This document shows, piece by piece, positions 26,271 through 33,966 of a DNA stretch of 64,000 nucleotides (its first letter is position 1; each line of letters begins with the position of its first letter). The stretch comes from Streptomyces sp. NBC_01276. GTDB lineage: Bacteria > Actinomycetota > Actinomycetes > Streptomycetales > Streptomycetaceae. The notes beneath the pieces are model-generated. The model saw only the letters and a program-made list of their open reading frames with translations, ran no database searches and was not told the DNA's origin. Where the stretch lies: assembly GCF_041435355.1 (NCBI RefSeq), contig NZ_CP108442.1, forward strand, positions 3,534,001 through 3,598,000, given 5' to 3'. A program made the translations under genes and the position numbers.

Positions 26271-27227
26271 GACGACCTCCTGCGCGGCGGCCGTGTTCCC
26301 GGCCAGCAGCGGGGCGTCGACCGGAACGTTCCGCTTGACCAGCGCGAGGGCGATGGGCCCGAGCTCGTGGTGGCGCACGGCGGTGGTGACGAAGCCGAGC
26401 TGACGGCCCTCCTCGCCGTCGGCCGCGAGCCGTACGGGCGCGCCGTGCGGCGGGAGCAGCACCTCGGAGCCGTCCAGGTGCAGGAAGACCAGGCGGCGCG
26501 GGGGCTTCCCCAGGTTGTGGACGCGGGCCACCGTCTCCTGGCCGCGGTAGCAGCCCTTCTGGAGGTGGACGGCGGTGCCGAGCCAGCCCAGCTCGTGCGG
26601 GATGGTGCGGTGGTCGGTCTCCAGGCCGAGCCGGGGCCGGTGGGCCTCGACGCGCAGGGCCTCGTAGGCGAGGAGTCCGGCGGCGGGGCCGTGCGCGGCG
26701 GCGAAGGCCTCCAGTCCGTCGCGCGGGAGGAACACGTCACGGCCGTGGGCGGTCTCGCGCACGGGGTGTTCCGCGGCGATCTCGGCGATGGAGCCGGCCG
26801 GGAGGTGGACGACGGCGAAGGCGTCGGTGCGATCGGCGACCTCGACGCGGTAGAAGAACTTCATCGACTCCAGGTAGGCGATGAGCGCCTCCTGGGTGCC
26901 GGGCTCGACGTGGGCCCACACGGTCTCGCCGTCGTCGACGAGGTAGAGGGCGTGCTCGATGTGCCCGTTGGCGGAGAGGATCAGCGCCTCGGTGGCCTGG
27001 CCGGCCGGGAGGTCGCTGACGTGCTGGGTGAGCAGCAGGTGCAGCCAGGCGAGGCGGTCCGGTCCGGTGACGGTGACGACCCCGCGGTGGGAGAGGTCGA
27101 CGAAGCCGCGGCCGTCGGCGAGGGCGCGCTGTTCGCCGTAGAGCTCTCCGTAGTGGGCGGCGACGCCCTCGTCACGGCCTTCGGCCGGTACGGCGCCGCT
27201 GAGGTGGAGCAAGGGGCTGCTGGTCAT
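26259..27227 (-). CDS. ygfZ: YgfZ/GcvT-like folate-binding Fe-S cluster protein
   Basis: 322-residue member of the YgfZ/IBA57 family, which uses tetrahydrofolate to support assembly or repair of certain Fe-S enzymes. The diagnostic motif K-x-C-Y-x-G-Q-E reads LQKGCYRGQETVAR near residue 230. The N-terminal GcvT-like segment is FVDLSHRGVVTVTGPDRLAWLH. The last codons lie in an 8-bp tandem repeat, so the extreme C-terminus (VVVAP) may vary between strains. It is upstream of dtd (convergent) and adjacent to nur on the same strand. Confidence 0.9.
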   Translation of the reverse strand: MTSSPLLHLSGAVPAEGRDEGVAAHYGELYGEQRALADGRGFVDLSHRGVVTVTGPDRLAWLHLLLTQHVSDLPAGQATEALILSANGHIEHALYLVDDGETVWAHVEPGTQEALIAYLESMKFFYRVEVADRTDAFAVVHLPAGSIAEIAAEHPVRETAHGRDVFLPRDGLEAFAAAHGPAAGLLAYEALRVEAHRPRLGLETDHRTIPHELGWLGTAVHLQKGCYRGQETVARVHNLGKPPRRLVFLHLDGSEVLLPPHGAPVRLAADGEEGRQLGFVTTAVRHHELGPIALALVKRNVPVDAPLLAGNTAAAQEVVVAP

Positions 27228-27257
27228 GACACCCAGCCTACGACCCCGCCGGTGTCC

Positions 27258-27686
27258 TCACTGAGGGCGCTCGGCGGCGCACTTCGCGCACCGGCCGAAG
27301 ATCGCGAAGTGCTTCATGTCGGTCTCGAAGCCGAAGGTGGTGCGCAGCTTCGCGGTGAACTCGGCGGCGACGTCGAGGTCGGCCTCGATCACCTCGGTGC
27401 AGTCGCGGCACACCAGGTGGATGTGGTGGTGCCGGTCGGCGAGGTGGTACGTGGGGGCACCGTGCCCGAGGTGGGCGTGCGAGACCAGTTTCAGCTCTTC
27501 GAGCAGCTCCAGGGTCCGGTAGACGGTGGAGATGTTGACCCCGGAGGCGGTCTTGCGCACCTCGACGAGGATCTCGTCGGGGGTGGCGTGTTCGAGGGCG
27601 TCGACGGCTTCGAGCACGAGCTGGCGCTGCGGTGTCAGCCGGTAGCCGCGCTGCCGCAGGTCGGTCTTCCAGTCGGTGGTCGCCAC
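27258..27686 (-). CDS. nur: Nickel-responsive Fur-family regulator Nur
   Basis: 142 residues. Known S. coelicolor Nur binds Ni(II), represses sodF and nickel uptake, and indirectly allows sodN. All ligands reported for that protein are present at the same positions here: His33, His86, His88 and His90 (M-site) and His70, His72 and His126 (Ni-site). The winged helix includes TPQRQLVLEAV and GVNISTVYRTLELL. Cys pairs CRDC and CAKC are retained. GTG start. The identical numbering makes this assignment stronger than a general Fur call. Confidence 0.95.
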   Translation of the reverse strand: MATTDWKTDLRQRGYRLTPQRQLVLEAVDALEHATPDEILVEVRKTASGVNISTVYRTLELLEELKLVSHAHLGHGAPTYHLADRHHHIHLVCRDCTEVIEADLDVAAEFTAKLRTTFGFETDMKHFAIFGRCAKCAAERPQ

Positions 27687-27704
27687 CCGGCCAGTGTAAG
27701 CGCG

Positions 27705-27740
27705 GGAAGGGGACCGCGGGCCAGGCCGCGGTCCCCTTCC
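27705..27740. terminator. Terminator between nitrobindin and nur genes
   Basis: Perfect 15-bp stem (27705-27719 with 27726-27740), loop GCCAGG. It lies 30 bases past the nitrobindin stop on the minus strand and just upstream of the nur start. Confidence 0.85.
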
Positions 27741-27770
27741 TTCATCATCGTGCGCAGCGGCTCAGCGGGC

Positions 27771-28343
27771 TCAGCGGAAGAAGGCGATGCCGTCCTCGGG
27801 GAGCTCCGGGAGGTTGCGCGCCATGTCGGCGATCTCCTCCGGGGTGACGACCTTCTTGAGCTGGGCCGACATGTAGGGGCGCAGCTCGACCTCGGGGGTG
27901 GCCTTCTCCCCGACCCACATCAGGTCGCTCTTCACGTACCCGTAGAGGCGCTTTCCGCCGCTGTACGGGCCGGAGGCGGCCGTACGGGCCACCGCGTCGG
28001 TGACCACGTCGATCTGGGGCTTCTGGTCGGCGAGCTCGCCGTACCAGACCTCGACGACGCCCTGGTCGCGGACCATGACGATCTCGACCTTGCGGTCGGC
28101 GTCGATGCGCCAGTAGCCCGACTCGGACTCCAGCGGGCGCACCTTGTTGCCCTCGGCGTCGAGGACCCAGGTGTGGGAGGTGTACTCCAGGAAGTCCCGG
28201 CCGTCGTGGCTGAAGACGACTTCCTGGCCGAAGTTGCACTTCTCTTCACCGGGGAAGTCGAAGACGCCGGCGCCTTCCCAGTTGCCGAGGAGGAAGGCGA
28301 GGGGGACGAGGCCCGGGTTCAGGTCGGACGGGATCTGGATCAT
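27771..28343 (-). CDS. Nitrobindin/FABP-like protein
   Basis: 190-residue small beta-barrel of the THAP4/nitrobindin family. The family motif G-x-W-x-G-x-G reads GNWEGAG near the N-terminus. Canonical nitrobindins bind heme through a His near the C-terminus and isomerise peroxynitrite. Here no histidine occurs after residue about 60, so the axial ligand appears absent and a heme function is doubtful. The barrel might bind another hydrophobic ligand. The ATG at 28343 gives MIQIPSDLNPGLVPL. Confidence 0.87.
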   Translation of the reverse strand: MIQIPSDLNPGLVPLAFLLGNWEGAGVFDFPGEEKCNFGQEVVFSHDGRDFLEYTSHTWVLDAEGNKVRPLESESGYWRIDADRKVEIVMVRDQGVVEVWYGELADQKPQIDVVTDAVARTAASGPYSGGKRLYGYVKSDLMWVGEKATPEVELRPYMSAQLKKVVTPEEIADMARNLPELPEDGIAFFR

Positions 28344-28404
28344 GGTTGGCTGCTCAGGCGATCTGTGGGAGGGGTTCCGGGGCGGTCGGCCGGTCGGCTG
28401 CTGC

Positions 28405-28506
28405 TCAGCGCTGACCCTGGTACAGCTTCTTGACGGCCAGGCCGGTGAAGGCCGTGACGCCGACGCAGACCAGGACCAGCAGGGAGGTGAAGACTGCCTC
28501 AAGCAC
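28405..28506 (-). CDS. 33-residue single-pass membrane peptide
   Basis: GTG start at 28506 with GAGGAG six bases upstream. The product begins MLEAVFTSLL and is one hydrophobic helix (about 5-25) followed by a basic end VKKLYQGQR. It lies 61 bases upstream of the nitrobindin gene on the same strand. The clear ribosome-binding site and the helix followed by positively charged residues support it as a real small gene. The function is unknown. Confidence 0.65.
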   Translation of the reverse strand: MLEAVFTSLLVLVCVGVTAFTGLAVKKLYQGQR

Positions 28507-28617
28507 GGTGTGCTCCTCGGAGGATTCGGTGCGGTGTACGGGCCGGTCCCCAAGCCTACTGGCCCGGGAACCGGCACACCGTAGGAGGTAGGCCGTACCG
28601 GCCCCGCCCCCGGATGG

Positions 28618-29472
28618 TCAGCCCAGCAGCTGGCCCTGGAGGATCACGGCCTGGTGCAGGGGGACGGCCGGCGCCGCGCCCTTGCGGCTCTGCAGGATCA
28701 CGGCCTGGACGTCACCCGACTGCACGCAGCCGGCCCTGATCTGCTCGTCACCGAACGGGACGGATTCCTCCAGGACCTTCACGCCGTCGGCCGGCGGGGC
28801 ACTGTTGGCGGTGCGGGCCTCGTCCCAGGCGTCGTCCCACCGCATCTGGCTGACGCCGTTCAGGTTCATCCCGGTGCCACAGCCCTTGAAGGTGTCCGCG
28901 AAGCCCGACGCGTGGAAGCGCAGCAGGTAGACCCGGGTCCGGACGCCGTCCGGGGTGGTCCAGCCACGGCCCACGATCTGGCGCAGCCCGTCGTCGGTGA
29001 AGTCCTGCTTCATCTTCGCGCGCGCGTCGGCCGCGTACTCCTCCAGGAAGGTGTCCACGGTCACGGCCGAGTCCTTCTCCGGCTTCAGCGCGGGGTCCGG
29101 GGTGGATCCGAGCGGGGCGGGCAGGAGCAGCTGGGTCAGGCCCGCATAGTGGATGCCGTCCGCGTTGTCCGGGGCGAAGGGCACCGGAGCGCCGGGGGGC
29201 AGGGTGGGCTTGCCCAGCGCCGGGTAGGCCCAGCGGCCGTCGGACCGGGTCGACAGGCCCGGGATGTCGGTGCGCTCGGGCTGCACCAGGCCGTAGGCGG
29301 CCCCCGTGCCGGCGACGCCGAAGGCGAGGACGGCCGCGCTCCAGCGCAGGACGGCGCGCAGCACGCGGCGGTCCTTGGGGGGCGCGGGCGCCACGGGGCC
29401 CTCGGTGGGGGCCGGCGGGGGCTCGGGTGCCTCTGGGGCCGCGGGGGCTCCGAGGGCGTTCTGCTCGGTCAC
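28618..29472 (-). CDS. Membrane-anchored protein of unknown function (third of three)
   Basis: 284 residues. A Pro/Ala/Glu-rich cytoplasmic N-terminus (1-38) and one transmembrane helix (about 42-62) are followed by an extracytoplasmic domain (about 65-284) with two Cys (KGCGTG, AGCVQS) that could form a disulfide. The GTG at 29472 overlaps the preceding stop by four bases. It shares this plan, and the theme of a C-terminal soluble domain, with the two upstream genes. No family was recognised. Confidence 0.8.
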   Translation of the reverse strand: MTEQNALGAPAAPEAPEPPPAPTEGPVAPAPPKDRRVLRAVLRWSAAVLAFGVAGTGAAYGLVQPERTDIPGLSTRSDGRWAYPALGKPTLPPGAPVPFAPDNADGIHYAGLTQLLLPAPLGSTPDPALKPEKDSAVTVDTFLEEYAADARAKMKQDFTDDGLRQIVGRGWTTPDGVRTRVYLLRFHASGFADTFKGCGTGMNLNGVSQMRWDDAWDEARTANSAPPADGVKVLEESVPFGDEQIRAGCVQSGDVQAVILQSRKGAAPAVPLHQAVILQGQLLG

Positions 29473-30269
29473 ACGGACTCCCCGGGGGACTTCAGGTGGG
29501 TCAGCTGGTTCTTGAGGAACGTCGCGGCGTCGGACTTCGAGAAGCTGTCCTTGGGTCCGTAGGCGCGGAAATTGACCATCACGTCGCCCTCGACGGCCAC
29601 GCAGTAGAGGGAGTCGATCCTCTCCTGCTTCTCCTCGCCCACGGCCAGCAGAGAGCACTTGGCGTCCGGGAAGCCGTCCACCTTCGGCGCGTCGCGGTCA
29701 TCGCCGATGAGGTCGAGGAGCTTCTTGGAGACCTCGGCGAACGCCCCCACGGCCCGCGGGTCGGCCTGCATGATGCGGATCTCCACCACCAGCCCTCTGT
29801 CACCGGTGTAGCTCCGCCCGGCCAGGCCCTTGAGCTTGAGGTCGGCCAGCATGTCGTCGCGCTTCTTGCGTTCCGAGTTCGACAGGCCCTTGCGGGCTTC
29901 CTTGAAGCCCTCGGTGGCCTTGTCCCCGGAGACGAAGAAGTTGTTCCCGTCGCCCGCGAGGTCGGGCCCCGGAGCGAAGCCGGAGGGAACGGGGAGCAGC
30001 TTGCCCGAGAAGGCGCTCTCGGGCACCGGTTCGGGCTTCTTGACCTCGGGCAGCTTCCCGCCCGCCTCGACCCAGTAGGCGGTCGGCGCGGTCCGGTCGG
30101 CGTCCGCGAGGGCGGAGGACGCCCAGACCCCGCCGCCGACGAGGGCGAGCGCGGCCACAGCCACGGCCGTGAGAGTGACCGTCGTCCTACGGCCACCCGT
30201 CCGCGGGGTTCCGGCCGGGTCGGCCGGGGCCTCGGGTGCCGGGGTCGTCCCGGTCTGCGGCTCGGTCAC
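29469..30269 (-). CDS. Membrane-anchored protein of unknown function (second of three)
   Basis: 266 residues. A Pro/Thr-rich N-terminus with RTGGRRTT is followed by a transmembrane helix (about 30-52) and an outer domain with KCSLLAVGEE and SLYCVAVEG, again two Cys. The C-terminus ends LKNQLTHLKSPGESV. GTG start. Four-base overlaps at both ends (29469-29472 and 30266-30269) show tight translational coupling to its neighbours. It is likely a subunit of, or alternative to, the same surface complex. The function is unknown. Confidence 0.8.
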   Translation of the reverse strand: MTEPQTGTTPAPEAPADPAGTPRTGGRRTTVTLTAVAVAALALVGGGVWASSALADADRTAPTAYWVEAGGKLPEVKKPEPVPESAFSGKLLPVPSGFAPGPDLAGDGNNFFVSGDKATEGFKEARKGLSNSERKKRDDMLADLKLKGLAGRSYTGDRGLVVEIRIMQADPRAVGAFAEVSKKLLDLIGDDRDAPKVDGFPDAKCSLLAVGEEKQERIDSLYCVAVEGDVMVNFRAYGPKDSFSKSDAATFLKNQLTHLKSPGESV

Positions 30270-31018
30270 AGTCGCTCCAGCTGTCGCTTGGCCAGGTCGA
30301 TGACATCGCTCTCGGCTATCCGGCCGCCGCGCGTGTCGACGTAGAAGAGGTCCAGAACGATGTCACCGCGACGGACGATGGCCCGGCCCTCGCGGATCGG
30401 GGCGGAACCCGGCTCCTCATGGGTTTTCGACGCCACCCAGACGTGCCCGAGCTCCGCGGGGACGCCGGGGATGGCTACGCCGTCGTTGCCCGCGTTCCTC
30501 TCGAAGCGCATGTAGCCGCTCTGCGCCCTCTGGTAGCCGTTCGCGCCGGAGAAGTCGCGGAACTGCACCAGCCGCACCTCGACACGGATGTCGTCCTGCC
30601 TCCAGACGGTCGTCGCGAGGCGCCGGAAGCCGTCCTTCGACAAGTTGCGCAGGGCGCCGTCCGGCGTTCCGAAGGTTGTCGCGAAGGAGTCGAGGCTGTC
30701 GTAGCCGCTGTCCTCGGCCTTCGCCCCGGCCGGCACCTCGATCAGGAGCTCGGTGAGGTCGCCGTCGGTCTTGTGCCAGCGGTTGGCGTTGACCGTCTTC
30801 CACGTCGTGGTGTCGTCCGGCGCGAGCGCCTTGGGCGTGTCCAGCTTTTGCTGGGCCAGCGGGGGCAGCGGGGTGGGGTCTCGGTCGTACTGGACCGCGT
30901 AGCCGGTGGCGGTGCCGGCGAGGGCGCCGAGGACGACGGCGGCAGCGATCAGGAGGGTCGTGCGGCCCCGGCGCCGGGGCGGGCACGCGTCAGGAGCCGG
31001 ATCGTGCTCGTGTTCCAA
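30266..31018 (-). CDS. Membrane-anchored protein of unknown function (first of three)
   Basis: 250 residues: a charged N-terminus rich in His/Asp/Arg, a transmembrane helix (about 20-42) and an outer domain without Cys pairs. The C-terminal segment ...DVIDLAKRQLERL resembles the end of the second protein (...FLKNQLTHL), which supports common ancestry. It is the first gene of the three-gene operon, and the 115 bases upstream should hold the promoter. No function can be assigned. Confidence 0.8.
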   Translation of the reverse strand: MEHEHDPAPDACPPRRRGRTTLLIAAAVVLGALAGTATGYAVQYDRDPTPLPPLAQQKLDTPKALAPDDTTTWKTVNANRWHKTDGDLTELLIEVPAGAKAEDSGYDSLDSFATTFGTPDGALRNLSKDGFRRLATTVWRQDDIRVEVRLVQFRDFSGANGYQRAQSGYMRFERNAGNDGVAIPGVPAELGHVWVASKTHEEPGSAPIREGRAIVRRGDIVLDLFYVDTRGGRIAESDVIDLAKRQLERL

Positions 31019-31133
31019 AGGGGTCCCCCACAGGACTGGAGGCGTCGGGTTCGTTTACCCGCGCACACCGGAGACACCTTCGAGGGGGGAGCAGTTGTGC
31101 GCATCTTTATTACGGTCTTGTCTCCGGACGCGT

Positions 31134-31397
31134 TCAGTCCTCGCGGCGCCGTTTTCCGTCCAGTTCGTCCCACCACTCGTCCGATTTCGGATCGCCGGAC
31201 GGGTCGTCCCACCAGCGGTCGTCGGGGCCCCGGCGGTTCGCGACCATCGCGGCGACCGGCGGGATGACCATGGCGACCACGCACATCGCCACCGCCGCCT
31301 CCACGGAGAACAGGCGCACGAAGGACCAGGCGGAGACGAAGAGGAACAGGCATCCGCCCATCAGCAGGAAGTAGGCGCGCCGGCGCCGGGCGTACAT
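31134..31397 (-). CDS. DUF3099 small membrane protein
   Basis: 87 residues from the ATG at 31397 (MYARRRRAYFLLMGGC). There are two hydrophobic helices (about 8-28 and 33-55), then an acidic, Trp-rich cytoplasmic tail DDRWWDDPSGD...DEWWDEL. The helix pair and the MCVVAMVIPPVAA segment identify DUF3099, an actinobacterial family of unknown role. The tail with paired Trp is characteristic of Streptomyces members. Confidence 0.8.
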   Translation of the reverse strand: MYARRRRAYFLLMGGCLFLFVSAWSFVRLFSVEAAVAMCVVAMVIPPVAAMVANRRGPDDRWWDDPSGDPKSDEWWDELDGKRRRED

Positions 31398-31445
31398 ACC
31401 TCCAGCGTAGGGCCGTCCCCCGCCGGTGCAAGGGTCCGGACGGCA

Positions 31446-31500
31446 CGAAGGGCCGCACCCCGGTCCAGTGGCGTCCAACCCCCGGGGGTGCGGCCCTTCG
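31446..31500. terminator. Terminator downstream of the DUF1416 gene
   Basis: 16-bp perfect outer stem (31446-31461 with 31485-31500) enclosing a 23-base loop. It lies just past the DUF1416 stop on the minus strand. Confidence 0.75.
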
Positions 31501-31521
31501 GCCGGTTCAGCTGGCGGTCGT

Positions 31522-31812
31522 TCAGACCGCGATCGCGACGTCCGTCACGCCGCCGGCCTCGGCGACCACGACGGCACGGTCGGCCTGGGCACCCGGGACG
31601 AGCGCGCGCAGCGTCCAGGAGCCGGTCGCCGCGTAGAAGCGGAACTGGCCGGTCGCGGAGGTCGGGACCTCGGCGGTGAACTCACCGGTCGAGTCCAGCA
31701 GGCGGACGTATCCGCTGACGGGCTCGCCGTCCTTGGTCACCTGGCCCTGGATCGCGGTCTCACCGGGCTTCAGCGTCGCGAGGTCGGGCCCGCCGATCTG
31801 TGCTCCACACAT
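31522..31812 (-). CDS. DUF1416 (SseC-like) protein
   Basis: 96 residues, a small transthyretin-like beta-sandwich. It starts MCGAQIGG with the conserved Cys2, then GETAIQGQVTKDGEPVSGYVRLLD. In mycobacteria (SseC next to CysA-type thiosulfate sulfurtransferase) and Streptomyces it always follows a rhodanese gene, as here (74-base gap). A role in sulfur transfer or in protecting the rhodanese is inferred from this linkage only. Confidence 0.87.
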   Translation of the reverse strand: MCGAQIGGPDLATLKPGETAIQGQVTKDGEPVSGYVRLLDSTGEFTAEVPTSATGQFRFYAATGSWTLRALVPGAQADRAVVVAEAGGVTDVAIAV

Positions 31813-31886
31813 GTTCTCTGTCCTGTCCTAGAGAGGTTCTGCTGCTACGGGGCGCCGGGCGTCGCGTGCCCGGGCCTCCGGCGGGA

Positions 31887-32735
31887 TTACTTGTTGGGGC
31901 CGAGCTCGATCGGCACGCCGACGAGCGAGCCGTACTCGGTCCAGGAGCCGTCGTAGTTCTTGACGTTCTCCTGGCCCAGGAGCTCGTGCAGCACGAACCA
32001 CGTGAGCGCGGAGCGCTCACCGATGCGGCAGTAGGCGATGGTGTCCTTCGTGTCGAGGTCGACGCCCTCCGCCTGGTACAGGGCGGTCAGCTCGTCGTCG
32101 GACTTGAAGGTGCCGTCGTCGTTGGCGTTCTTCGACCACGGGATGTTGCGGGCGCTCGGCACGTGGCCGGGGCGCTGCGACTGCTCCTGGGGAAGGTGCG
32201 CCGGGGCGAGCAGCTTGCCGGAGAACTCGTCGGGCGAGCGGACGTCGACCAGGTTCTGGACGTTGATCGCGGCCACGACGTCGTCGCGGAAGGCGCGGAT
32301 CGAGCTGTCCTGCGGCTTGGCCTTGTACGCGGTGGCCGGGCGGTTCGGGACGTCCTTGCCGTCGACCAGGTCGCGGGAGTCGAGCTCCCACTTCTTGCGG
32401 CCGCCGTCGAGGAGGCGGACGTCCTGGTGGCCGTAGAGCTTGAAGTACCAGTAGGCGTAGGACGCGAACCAGTTGTTGTTGCCGCCGTAGAGGACGACGG
32501 TGTCGTCGTTGGAGATGCCCTTGGCGGAGAGGAGCTTCTCGAAGCCCTCCTGGTCCACGAAGTCGCGGCGGACCGGGTCCTGGAGGTCGCTCTTCCAGTC
32601 GATCCGGACGGCGTTGGTGATGTGGTTCTTGTCGTACGCGGACGTGTCCTCGTCCACCTCGACGATGACGACGTTGGCGTCGTTCAGGTGGGCCTCGACC
32701 CAGTCGGCGTCGACGAGGACGTCGCTGCGGCTCAT
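31887..32735 (-). CDS. Thiosulfate sulfurtransferase (two-domain rhodanese)
   Basis: 282 residues with two rhodanese domains: an inactive N-terminal one (about 5-125) and a catalytic C-terminal one with Cys236 in the active loop AYCRIGERSA. It transfers sulfane sulfur from thiosulfate to cyanide or thiol acceptors. CRIGERS is the loop type of CysA/SseA-like actinobacterial enzymes. Preceding it by about 200 bases on the same strand is a cysteine-containing leader peptide gene, suggesting control by cysteine supply. It is followed by DUF1416. Confidence 0.95.
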   Translation of the reverse strand: MSRSDVLVDADWVEAHLNDANVVIVEVDEDTSAYDKNHITNAVRIDWKSDLQDPVRRDFVDQEGFEKLLSAKGISNDDTVVLYGGNNNWFASYAYWYFKLYGHQDVRLLDGGRKKWELDSRDLVDGKDVPNRPATAYKAKPQDSSIRAFRDDVVAAINVQNLVDVRSPDEFSGKLLAPAHLPQEQSQRPGHVPSARNIPWSKNANDDGTFKSDDELTALYQAEGVDLDTKDTIAYCRIGERSALTWFVLHELLGQENVKNYDGSWTEYGSLVGVPIELGPNK

Positions 32736-32939
32736 GGTGTTCTCCTCCGGGGCAGTGTGCGGCGGGGCGGTGCTGGTGCAGTGCAGCTGCGGGGCGGTGC
32801 TGGTGCGTACGTGCCGTTCCGGGTGGCGCGCTCGGGACCTGCGCGGGGAGCGACAGGGGGCAGGAGGCGGGAAGCGGGGGCGGTCACGCCGCGGATGAAG
32901 GGCCGTCGTCCGGCCGGTGGAGCGGAAGGCTCACACCGC

Positions 32940-33023
32940 TCAAATGGAGCGACAGAGCATGGCGGCGACGCGACACAGGTCTACTGCCCGCCGCTTCGTG
33001 AGGTCCGCCTGCTGATGCTTCAT
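32940..33023 (-). CDS. Cysteine-containing leader peptide upstream of the rhodanese
   Basis: 27-residue peptide starting MKHQQADLTK and containing RRAVDLCRVAAMLC near the end, then RSI and a stop. The arrangement (Arg pair, V-D-L-x-R-V and a terminal Cys) is that of the putative leader peptides found before sulfur-assimilation genes in actinobacteria. A consensus promoter lies such that transcription would begin at or within eight bases of the ATG, so it is probably translated from a leaderless message. A start two codons earlier (33029) is also possible. Likely role: Cys-dependent ribosome stalling in cis. Confidence 0.75.
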   Translation of the reverse strand: MKHQQADLTKRRAVDLCRVAAMLCRSI

Positions 33024-33031
33024 AGCCATGG

Positions 33032-33061
33032 ATCGTAGGGACGAATCAGCCGCCCTGTCAC
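33032..33061 (-). promoter_or_regulatory. Promoter of the leader peptide-rhodanese unit
   Basis: On the minus strand: -35 GTGACA (33061-33056), 18-base spacer, -10 TACGAT (33037-33032). The leader ATG begins eight bases past the -10. This is close to the sigma-HrdB consensus. Confidence 0.7.
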
Positions 33062-33109
33062 CGGCGTGTCATATTCCGAGACAGGATCGTCCGCATGGCG
33101 GGATGAGAA

Positions 33110-33143
33110 AGCCCCGGACGGCCGCCTCGCGGCCCCCGGGGCT
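33110..33143. terminator. Hairpin downstream of the DUF2993 gene
   Basis: AGCCCCGG (33110-33117) pairs with CCGGGGCT (33136-33143), with further partial pairing inside. It lies about 45 bases past the DUF2993 stop. Confidence 0.6.
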
Positions 33144-33187
33144 CTTCGCACGGCCCGTCCTTCTGCAGGTCGGACCGGGTCGTCTCA

Positions 33188-33901
33188 CTATCCGGCCAGC
33201 ACCACGTCCGTGCCGCTCAGCGTGACGTGTACGCCCTCCGCGTCGGAGGTCAGCCCGGTGAGGCCGAGCCCGGACGGCAGACCCCCGTCGATGCGGCGGT
33301 CGAAGTCGGTCCGCTTGCGGACCAGGCTCTCGATGCCCGGTATCCCCTCGCCCGGCACGGACTCCGCGCGGACCCTGACGACCTTCCCGTTCTTCCCGTC
33401 GTTCGCGTCCACCAGCGTGACGGTCGACACCACGTCACGGGTCAGGCGCTTGCCGAGGACCTCCACCGTCGCGGTCACCTTCACCTTGCCCGGCGCGCCG
33501 CCGTAGGTGAGGTTCACCCCGCTCTGGGAGGCCTCGGTGAGGTCCGCGTAGGAGATCAGCGCGGTGCCCTCCGCCCGCTTGGCGGTGCCGCCGCTGTAGC
33601 CGGCGTTCAGCTTCACCTCGCGGAAGCTGGCGTCGAGCTCCGTCAGACGCGTCTTGCGGCCGTCGGCGGCGGCGTCGACGCCCTTCAGCTTCAGGTCCAC
33701 CCGCTCCAGGTCGTGGCTGAGCGCCTGGGTCAGGAACGGGAAGCCGTGGATGTTCACCTCCACGCTCCCCGCGAGCCCCTGACGGGCCTGGAGGCGGTCG
33801 GCGAGCCGGTTCTCGGCATAGCCGACCGCCCAGCGGTCCGCGCCCACGAACAGGGCCCCCAGAACCACTCCGACGATCAGTACGAAGCGCAGGAAACGCA
33901 A
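33188..33901 (-). CDS. DUF2993 (LmeA-like) lipid-binding protein
   Basis: 237 residues: an N-terminal hydrophobic anchor or signal (about 4-24) and then an extracytoplasmic domain beginning RWAVGYAENRLADRLQ, the DUF2993 entry helix. The mycobacterial homologue LmeA binds phospholipids and supports lipomannan elongation. A similar envelope role is possible but not shown for Streptomyces. The start is TTG at 33901 with GGGGGAGGG eight bases upstream, and no better start is seen. Confidence 0.82.
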   Translation of the reverse strand: MRFLRFVLIVGVVLGALFVGADRWAVGYAENRLADRLQARQGLAGSVEVNIHGFPFLTQALSHDLERVDLKLKGVDAAADGRKTRLTELDASFREVKLNAGYSGGTAKRAEGTALISYADLTEASQSGVNLTYGGAPGKVKVTATVEVLGKRLTRDVVSTVTLVDANDGKNGKVVRVRAESVPGEGIPGIESLVRKRTDFDRRIDGGLPSGLGLTGLTSDAEGVHVTLSGTDVVLAG

Positions 33902-33966
33902 CGGACCCTCCCCCTACTTATCGGTACGTGCGTTCTAGTGGACCATGGTCCGCCGTCGGGACCCCG

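Noticed and set aside
32944-33015. Plus-strand 23-residue ORF ending in Cys, antisense to the leader peptide
   Set aside because: It also ends in Cys, but no gene follows on the plus strand and it has no near ribosome-binding site. The minus-strand peptide has the promoter, the motif and the rhodanese gene downstream.
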